A stretch of 64,000 bases of DNA from Pleomorphomonas carboxyditropha (GTDB lineage Bacteria; Pseudomonadota; Alphaproteobacteria; Rhizobiales; Pleomorphomonadaceae), in contig NZ_NQVN01000020.1 of the NCBI RefSeq assembly GCF_002770725.1, positions 1 through 64,000 on the forward strand, given 5' to 3'. Shown here one piece after another: positions 59,138-64,000 of this stretch. The notes under the pieces were generated by a model. The model did no database searches. It saw only the letters and a list, made by a program, of their open reading frames with translations, and was not told the DNA's origin. The first letter of the stretch is position 1, and each line of letters starts with the position of its first letter. The translations under genes were made by a program, and so were the position numbers.

Positions 59138-61273
59138 TCACCAGCTGAAGTGGCCGGTGAGCTTGATCACCCGCCCCTCGCCGTAGCCGCAGGAATAGGC
59201 GGTCTGGCAGGAGGCGACGTAATCGGTGTCGAAGATGTTGTTGACGTTGAGGTCGACGCCCCAGTTGTCGCGGCTGTAGCCGATCCTGGCGTCGGCCAGC
59301 AAGACGTCGGGCACTTTCAGCGTATTTTCGTTGTCGGCCCAGGCCGAGCCGACGTACCGCAGGCCGCCGCCCACCACGAAGCCCTCGAAGGTGCCGGTGG
59401 AGAAGGTGTAGTCGAGCCAGGCCGAGGCCATCGTCTCGGGGATGACGTAGGGCGTCTTGCCGACGATGGCGGCGTCGGCGTCCTTGGTGATGTCGACGTC
59501 CATGAAGGTGGCCGACGCGGTGAGCTTCCAGTTCTCGGTGAGGTTGACCTTGGCCTCGAGCTCGACGCCCTGCGAGTTGACCTCGCCGAGCTGGGTCTGG
59601 GCGTAGGACGGACCGGTCAGCACGTTCTGCTTGGTCAGGTCGAACACCGAGAGGGTAAACAGGCCATCGATCCAGTCGGGCCGGTACTTGAGGCCGGCCT
59701 CGTACTGCTGGCCGGTCTCCGGCACGAACACGCCGCTGCCGTTGGCGCCGAGCACCGGGTTGAAGAAGGTCGAGACGCTGGCATAGGGCGTCAGGCCGTT
59801 GTCGAACTCGTAGGCGAGGCCGGCGCGGCCGCTCCATTCGCCGTCGTCGCCGGAATAGGCGGGCGTGCCGACGGCGTCGGTCCAGACGTGGTCGTAGCGG
59901 CCGTTCAGCGTGGCCAGCCAGCCGCCGCCGAAGGCGATCTGGTCCTGGACGTAGGCGCCGAGCTGATGCTGCCGCAGCGTCTGGTCGATGTAGGCGCTCG
60001 GCGTGGTCTGGGGTGAACCGTAGACCGGGTTGGTGGCCGAGATGTCGGTGCCGGAGGAGGACGCCTGTACCTGGTCGAGATCGAACAGGCGGTAATCGAT
60101 GCCGAACAACAGCTTGTGGGCGAGCGGCCCGGTGTTCACCTCGCCCTCGATCCGGTTGTCGGTGTTGATGGCGAAGGTCTTGCTGTGGTGGGCGAAGTTG
60201 ATTCGGGTGAGCGTGTCGGTGCCGGCGGCCGGCGAGGTCGCCCAGCCGGTATAGCCGTAAGGGTAAAGCGAGCTTTCTTCGACGTCACTGTAGGCGACCC
60301 GCGTCGCCTGCGTCGCCTTCCAGCCGTTGCCGAAGTTGTGCTTCAGCTCGTAGCCGAGCGATCCCTGCTCGCGCTCGTAATCGTCGATATCCGGCTCGGT
60401 GAAGTTGGCCTCCCGGTCGATGTAGCCGAACGGGGCGGCCACCACGGTACCGACGTAAGGCAGGAAGGCGCCGCCGTTGTGCACGCCGTCGAGGTGGGTG
60501 TAGTTGGCGAGCACCGTCAGTTCGGTGGTGTCGCTGAGGTCGATCTTGATCGACGGCGACACCGTGCCGCGGAAGTTTTCCTCGAAGTCGGTATAGCCGT
60601 CGCCGCCGGCGATGCGGCCGCTGACGCGGGCCGCCACGGTGTCGCTGAGCTTGTCGCCGATGTCGAAGCCGAACGAGGCGTAGCCGTTGTTGTCGATGCC
60701 GGTCTCGATCTTGCGGATGCGCTCGCCGGTCGGCCGCTTGGACACCAGGTTGACGAGGCCGCCTGGGTTGCTGCCGCCGTAGAGCACCGAGGAGGCGCCG
60801 CGCAGCGTCTCGATGCGTTCGAGATCGTTGCTGTCGATCAGGAAGCCGCCGAAGGCGTAGCTGTAGCTCTGCAGCCCGTCGAGATAGATGCCGCTCTGCG
60901 TCGCCTGGAAGCCGCGGATATACAGCCAGTTGGTGTCGCCGTCCGGCCCGAAGGGCTGTGCGAAGACGCCGGGCGTGTAGCGCAGCGCCTCGTCGACCTT
61001 GTCGGCGGCGCGGGCGTCGATCTCCTCGCGGCCCATCACCGACACCGACTGCGGCACCTTCTCGATCGGCGTATCGGTCTTGGCGCCGGTCGTGGTGGCC
61101 TTGGCGACGTAGCCCTTCACCGGCGCCGTGCCCGAGCCGCCTTCGCCCTGCACGACGATCTCGTCGAGCGTGACGGTCGGAGTCGTCGATTGAGCGTGGG
61201 CCGCGCCGGTGAGCGGCAGGGCGGCGAGCGTCAGCGTCAGGGCGCGGATGAGGGCAGTGCTGTCGGGCGGCAT
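59138..61273 (-). CDS. TonB-dependent siderophore receptor
   Basis: A 711-residue outer-membrane receptor. ATG 61273 has GGAG nine bases upstream and gives the signal peptide MPPDSTALIRALTLTLAALP (cleavage near AHAQS). The TonB box region is TLDEIVVQG. The plug domain follows (KVPQSVSVMGREEIDARAAD, RGFQATQSGIYLDGLQ, LRGASSVLYGGSNPGGLVNL), then a 22-strand-type barrel ending in the aromatic residue of LTGHFSW, as outer-membrane proteins do. The plug motifs place it with ferric-hydroxamate or catecholate receptors; the FhuB partner favours hydroxamates. Upstream is the AraC gene, downstream fhuCDB. Confidence 0.93.
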   Translation of the reverse strand: MPPDSTALIRALTLTLAALPLTGAAHAQSTTPTVTLDEIVVQGEGGSGTAPVKGYVAKATTTGAKTDTPIEKVPQSVSVMGREEIDARAADKVDEALRYTPGVFAQPFGPDGDTNWLYIRGFQATQSGIYLDGLQSYSYAFGGFLIDSNDLERIETLRGASSVLYGGSNPGGLVNLVSKRPTGERIRKIETGIDNNGYASFGFDIGDKLSDTVAARVSGRIAGGDGYTDFEENFRGTVSPSIKIDLSDTTELTVLANYTHLDGVHNGGAFLPYVGTVVAAPFGYIDREANFTEPDIDDYEREQGSLGYELKHNFGNGWKATQATRVAYSDVEESSLYPYGYTGWATSPAAGTDTLTRINFAHHSKTFAINTDNRIEGEVNTGPLAHKLLFGIDYRLFDLDQVQASSSGTDISATNPVYGSPQTTPSAYIDQTLRQHQLGAYVQDQIAFGGGWLATLNGRYDHVWTDAVGTPAYSGDDGEWSGRAGLAYEFDNGLTPYASVSTFFNPVLGANGSGVFVPETGQQYEAGLKYRPDWIDGLFTLSVFDLTKQNVLTGPSYAQTQLGEVNSQGVELEAKVNLTENWKLTASATFMDVDITKDADAAIVGKTPYVIPETMASAWLDYTFSTGTFEGFVVGGGLRYVGSAWADNENTLKVPDVLLADARIGYSRDNWGVDLNVNNIFDTDYVASCQTAYSCGYGEGRVIKLTGHFSW

Positions 61274-61362
61274 CGATCGGGTCTCCGGTGACGTCGACCG
61301 CAGCGCATGCTTCACCGGTCCGGCAAAAGGCGCCACGGTCGTTCCTGAGCCGACTCGATAGG

Positions 61363-62346
61363 TCAAGTCGCGATTTGCCGATTGAACGAAGCCGGGGCGT
61401 TTGGAATGAAAGCGGGATGAAGTGTCGCTCTTTCCACCAATGCCGCGTGAGCGAGGGCGTGCTGGATGCGCTGCTCGCGCCGCCAGAGAGCCGGCGTCTG
61501 GCCGGTCAGCCGGCGAAACACCCGCGTGAAATGCGCCTGGTCGGAAAAGCCGGTGTCGACGGCAATCGCCGACAGGGTGGCCTGTTCCCGGATCAGCATG
61601 TCCTTTGCCATTTCGACGCGGCAATGGAGCAGGAACTGATGCGGCGTCTTGCCGACCGCCGTCCGGAAGGCGACGCCAAAATGGTCCGGCGACAATCCCA
61701 CCAGCGACGCCAGCTCGGCCAGCGACACGTTGCGGACGATGTTGGCCCGCACGTAGTCGACGACGCGATTCATCTGCCAGCGCGACAGGCCGGCGTCCGG
61801 CTGCGGCCCGGCGACCTGACGCAGGTCCAGCAGCTCGACCAGCAGCGCCAGCACCAGGCTTTCCCCGTAGAGGTCGTCGCGCCGCCCCTCGGCGCAGTCG
61901 TCGGCGATCAGCGAGGCGAGCGGCGATAGCCCGGGCGCCGAGAAGCCGATCCGGGGCGACAGGAACTGACAGGGATGGATGCGCCCGCCGGACTGGGCGG
62001 CCAGCGTGGCGATATCGAAATGCAGGTCGAGATGCCTGAGCTCGTCGAGCCGGTCGACGAAGCTCTCGATCGGGTAGCCGGCCGGCACGAAGCAGAACCG
62101 CCGGTCGCCGTCGAGCCGGTGCTGCCGGCCCGCCGCGTCCCGGATGTCGAGGCCGCCTTCGCCGACATCGCCGAGCAGGACGAACAGGCGCGGGGTCCGC
62201 GACACGTAGGCGCCGCGGGCGCCCGCCTCGCAGCTGACGTCCCAGAGGTCGGCAACGCAGCCGTTCCAGGCCCGCCAGCGGAGATCGTCCCGCACGGTGA
62301 TGCCGGAAATGCTGCTGGTCATCTGTGGCCGAAAGTCGGTCGCCAT
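61363..62346 (-). CDS. AraC-family regulator of the siderophore cluster
   Basis: A 327-residue AraC-type activator: an N-terminal effector domain of about 210 residues (PRLFVLLGDVGEGGLDIRDA, HLDLHFDIATLAAQSGGRIH) and two helix-turn-helix motifs at about 225-310 (VSLAELASLVGLSPDHFGVA and LSAIAVDTGFSDQAHFTRVF, then RRLTGQTPALWRRE). It lies 90 bp upstream of and codirectional with the TonB receptor, the arrangement of siderophore-sensing activators such as PchR or RhrA. An inverted CCGGTG/CACCGG pair (61284-61321) in the gap may be its target. I infer induction by the ferric siderophore it helps to import. Confidence 0.88.
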   Translation of the reverse strand: MATDFRPQMTSSISGITVRDDLRWRAWNGCVADLWDVSCEAGARGAYVSRTPRLFVLLGDVGEGGLDIRDAAGRQHRLDGDRRFCFVPAGYPIESFVDRLDELRHLDLHFDIATLAAQSGGRIHPCQFLSPRIGFSAPGLSPLASLIADDCAEGRRDDLYGESLVLALLVELLDLRQVAGPQPDAGLSRWQMNRVVDYVRANIVRNVSLAELASLVGLSPDHFGVAFRTAVGKTPHQFLLHCRVEMAKDMLIREQATLSAIAVDTGFSDQAHFTRVFRRLTGQTPALWRREQRIQHALAHAALVERATLHPAFIPNAPASFNRQIAT

Positions 62347-62494
62347 GGCCTCTTCCCATTCGATAGTTGCCTGTCGACCAGACGCTAAAAAAGCTGAGTA
62401 ACTAAATCAAGTTTATAAGTTCGAATACCTACGCGAATGAAACTTTCTGACATTGAGAGGCGCTTGCAATAAATGCGGCGCGGCAAGGCTGTCT

Positions 62495-62508
62495 TTGATG
62501 CAGATCAA
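62495..62508 (+). promoter_or_regulatory. FNR/NnrR-type box upstream of pseudoazurin
   Basis: TTGAT-GCAG-ATCAA is a perfect TTGAT-N4-ATCAA site, the consensus for FNR, FixK, Dnr and NnrR regulators in alphaproteobacteria. It lies in the 331-bp gap between the divergent AraC and pseudoazurin genes, 170 bp before the pseudoazurin ATG. For class II activation the start would be near 62543, giving a leader of about 135 nt. Another promoter-like TATATT lies at 62640-62645. No gene is seen in the gap. Confidence 0.7.
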
Positions 62509-62677
62509 TCGGATAGCCATGCCAGGGGGCTCGGATGGCATCGCCGGGCAGGGATCGCCCGCGCCGGGCGGGCCTGTTCGGAAGGCGGAAGTCGATACAG
62601 GAGTTTGCGTTTTCGCAACGTACGAAGCGTACTACCCCTTATATTGAGCAACAGAATCCACATAACGAGGTTGAAGA

Positions 62678-63106
62678 ATGAAGACGATCCTCCTGGCTGC
62701 CGCTGCCCTCGCGGTTGCCATTCTTCCTGCTACCGCCGCCGATTATCAGGTCAAGATGCTCAATAAAGGCGCCAAGGGTGTCATGGTATTCGAACCCGAT
62801 CTGGTGAAGATCCAGCCGGGCGACACGGTTACCTTCGTCTCCACCGATGCCGGCCACGACGCCATGAGCATCCCCGGCATGCTGCCCGACGGGGCCCAGC
62901 CCTTCGAAGGCAAGATCGGCAAGGACGTCACCGTCACCTTCACCCAGCCGGGCGTCTACGGCGTCAAGTGCAAGCCGCACTACGTGATGGGCATGGTGGC
63001 CCTGGTGGTGGTCGGCGACCCGTCGTCCAACCTCGAAGCCGCCAAGAAGGTGAAGAATCCCGGCAAGGCCGGCAAGCTGTTCACCGAACTGCTGGGTAGC
63101 CTCTGA
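62678..63106 (+). CDS. Pseudoazurin (blue copper electron carrier)
   Basis: A 142-residue cupredoxin with signal peptide MKTILLAAAALAVAILPATA. The type-1 copper ligands are all present: His60 (STDAGHDAM), Cys98 and His101 (GVKCKPHYVMGM) and Met106, in the spacing of pseudoazurin. GMVALVVVGDPSSNLEAAKK near the C-terminus is typical. It carries electrons in the periplasm from the bc1 complex to copper nitrite reductase (NirK) or nitrous oxide reductase. CGAGG lies upstream of the ATG. It is followed after 1 nt by nnrS, and the FNR-type box upstream points to induction under low oxygen with nitrogen oxides. Confidence 0.94.
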   Translation: MKTILLAAAALAVAILPATAADYQVKMLNKGAKGVMVFEPDLVKIQPGDTVTFVSTDAGHDAMSIPGMLPDGAQPFEGKIGKDVTVTFTQPGVYGVKCKPHYVMGMVALVVVGDPSSNLEAAKKVKNPGKAGKLFTELLGSL

Positions 63107-63107
63107 C

Positions 63108-64000
63108 ATGACCGGCATCGCGGGGTGGCGACGCCTGCTTTCGGGCGCCTTCCGGCCGTTCTTCCTGCTGGCCGCGTTCTGGATGGCCGGTTCGATCCTC
63201 GTCTGGGTGCCCCTTTACATGGGACACGCCGCGTTGCCCACCGCCTTCGCTCCGCGCGATTGGCACATCCACGCCATGCTGTTCGGCGGCGTGCCGGCGA
63301 TCATTGCCGGCTTCACGCTGACCGCCGTTTCCAGTTGGACCGGCCGGCCGACCATTACCGGCCGGCCGCTGGCGGTCCTGGCGCTGATCTGGCTCGCCGG
63401 CCGGATCGCCGTTTCCGTGTCGGCGCTGACCGGGCCGGTCGCCGCCGCCCTCATCGACCTCGCCTTTCCCATCGCACTCGCCGTCATGCTCGGCCGCGAA
63501 GTGATGCTGGCCGGCAACTGGCGCAACCTGCGCGTCGTCGGCCTCGTTCTGCTTCTGGCGCTGGCCGATGCCGGCTTTCACGCCGAAGCGATGGAGAACG
63601 GGCTGGCCGACATCTCCGTCCGGGCCGCGCTGTCGGCGGTGCTGATGCTCATCCTGCTGATGGGCGGACGCATCACGCCCGCCTTTACCCGCAACTGGCT
63701 GAAGGCGCGCGGTGAAAGCCGTCTGCCGGCGCCCTTCGACCGTTTCGACGCCGTGGCCATGATCGCCGCGGGACTCGCCTTTATCGCCTGGACCGTGTCG
63801 CCGGCCTGGGTCGGCACGGCGGCGCTTCTCGGGCTCGCCGGCTTGCTGACGGCGGCCCGCCTGACGCGTTGGCGCGGCCTCGCCGCCCGAAGCGAGCCGC
63901 TCCTTCTCGTGCTGCATGTCGCCATCGCCACGGTTGCCGCCGGCTTCCTCGTCGAAGCGCTGGCCATCCTTTGGCCGGCCGGCGTCGACCCGGCCGCGGC
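63108..64000 (+). CDS. nnrS: NnrS family protein (partial, runs off the right edge)
   Basis: The first 297 residues of a multi-helix membrane protein. WRRLLSGAFRPFFLLAAFWM at the start, PRDWHIHAMLFGGVPAIIAG with conserved histidines, and MGGRITPAFTRNWLKARGES are the hallmarks of NnrS, a haem-copper membrane protein tied to nitric-oxide tolerance and denitrification. ATG 63108 is 1 nt after the pseudoazurin stop, so both are cotranscribed, probably under the FNR/NnrR-type box. The frame is open to the end of the window; family length is about 400 residues, so roughly 100 are missing. Confidence 0.9.
   Translation, partial: MTGIAGWRRLLSGAFRPFFLLAAFWMAGSILVWVPLYMGHAALPTAFAPRDWHIHAMLFGGVPAIIAGFTLTAVSSWTGRPTITGRPLAVLALIWLAGRIAVSVSALTGPVAAALIDLAFPIALAVMLGREVMLAGNWRNLRVVGLVLLLALADAGFHAEAMENGLADISVRAALSAVLMLILLMGGRITPAFTRNWLKARGESRLPAPFDRFDAVAMIAAGLAFIAWTVSPAWVGTAALLGLAGLLTAARLTRWRGLAARSEPLLLVLHVAIATVAAGFLVEALAILWPAGVDPAA

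Overview
The window looks like chromosome of a GC-rich alphaproteobacterium, most likely Hyphomicrobiales (Rhizobiales). The reasons are overall composition, an sdhC-sdhD-sdhA-sdhB operon of alphaproteobacterial type, many ABC transport operons with RpiR/LacI/AraC regulators, a GH3 plus glycoamylase-family (GH144-like) gene pair, and a pseudoazurin-nnrS pair that points to nitrogen-oxide respiration. The genus cannot be fixed from the sequence alone.

Layout. (1) 1-10.3 kb: the 3' end of a sugar-nucleotide epimerase, then a strikingly AT-rich block (about 0.54-6.5 kb) with three GT4 glycosyltransferases, a Wzx-like flippase and a Wzy/O-antigen-ligase-like protein. A decayed IS630-type transposase closes the block. 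It is followed by a secreted Sel1-repeat protein built from a 324-bp tandem repeat, and a small secreted protein. (2) 10.8-18.9 kb: an amide-uptake and hydrolysis operon: AmiC-like sensor, AmiR-like ANTAR antiterminator, DppC/DppB permeases, substrate-binding protein, FmdA-type amidase, fused DppD-DppF ATPase. It is preceded by a promoter-like sequence and a strong intrinsic terminator just upstream of amiC, a good candidate target for AmiR antitermination. (3) 18.9-33.3 kb: two ribose-type sugar ABC systems in opposite orientation. One is controlled by an RpiR regulator and carries an FGGY kinase and a class II aldolase. The other is controlled by a LacI regulator and has no catabolic enzymes. 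A GAF-GGDEF-EAL protein lies between them.

(4) 33.4-36.5 kb: a 1031-residue protein fusing an endonuclease-Q-like PHP/zinc module to a UvrD-type helicase and ending in a possible sliding-clamp peptide. (5) 36.8-42.0 kb: an accessory patch with DUF1801, a frameshifted SRPBCC gene, an AraC regulator divergent from two paralogous SDRs, and a wrecked serine recombinase abutting tRNA-Ser(GGA). (6) 42.3-48.2 kb: an LMW-phosphatase-like protein lacking the P-loop arginine, then the succinate dehydrogenase operon with two lipoprotein genes between sdhA and sdhB.

(7) 48.3-54.6 kb: an alpha/beta hydrolase, a glycoamylase-family (GH144-like) protein and a GH3 beta-glucosidase, translationally coupled, downstream of an SbmA/BacA-type ABC exporter-fold protein. 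(8) 54.8-62.3 kb: DUF1737 and YbaK genes, then a ferric-siderophore system (AraC regulator, TonB receptor, FhuC, FhuD, double-length FhuB). (9) 62.5-64 kb: a perfect FNR/NnrR-type box, pseudoazurin, and the 5' part of nnrS running off the window.

All calls come from reading the sequence. Family names rest on motif recognition, not on database searches.
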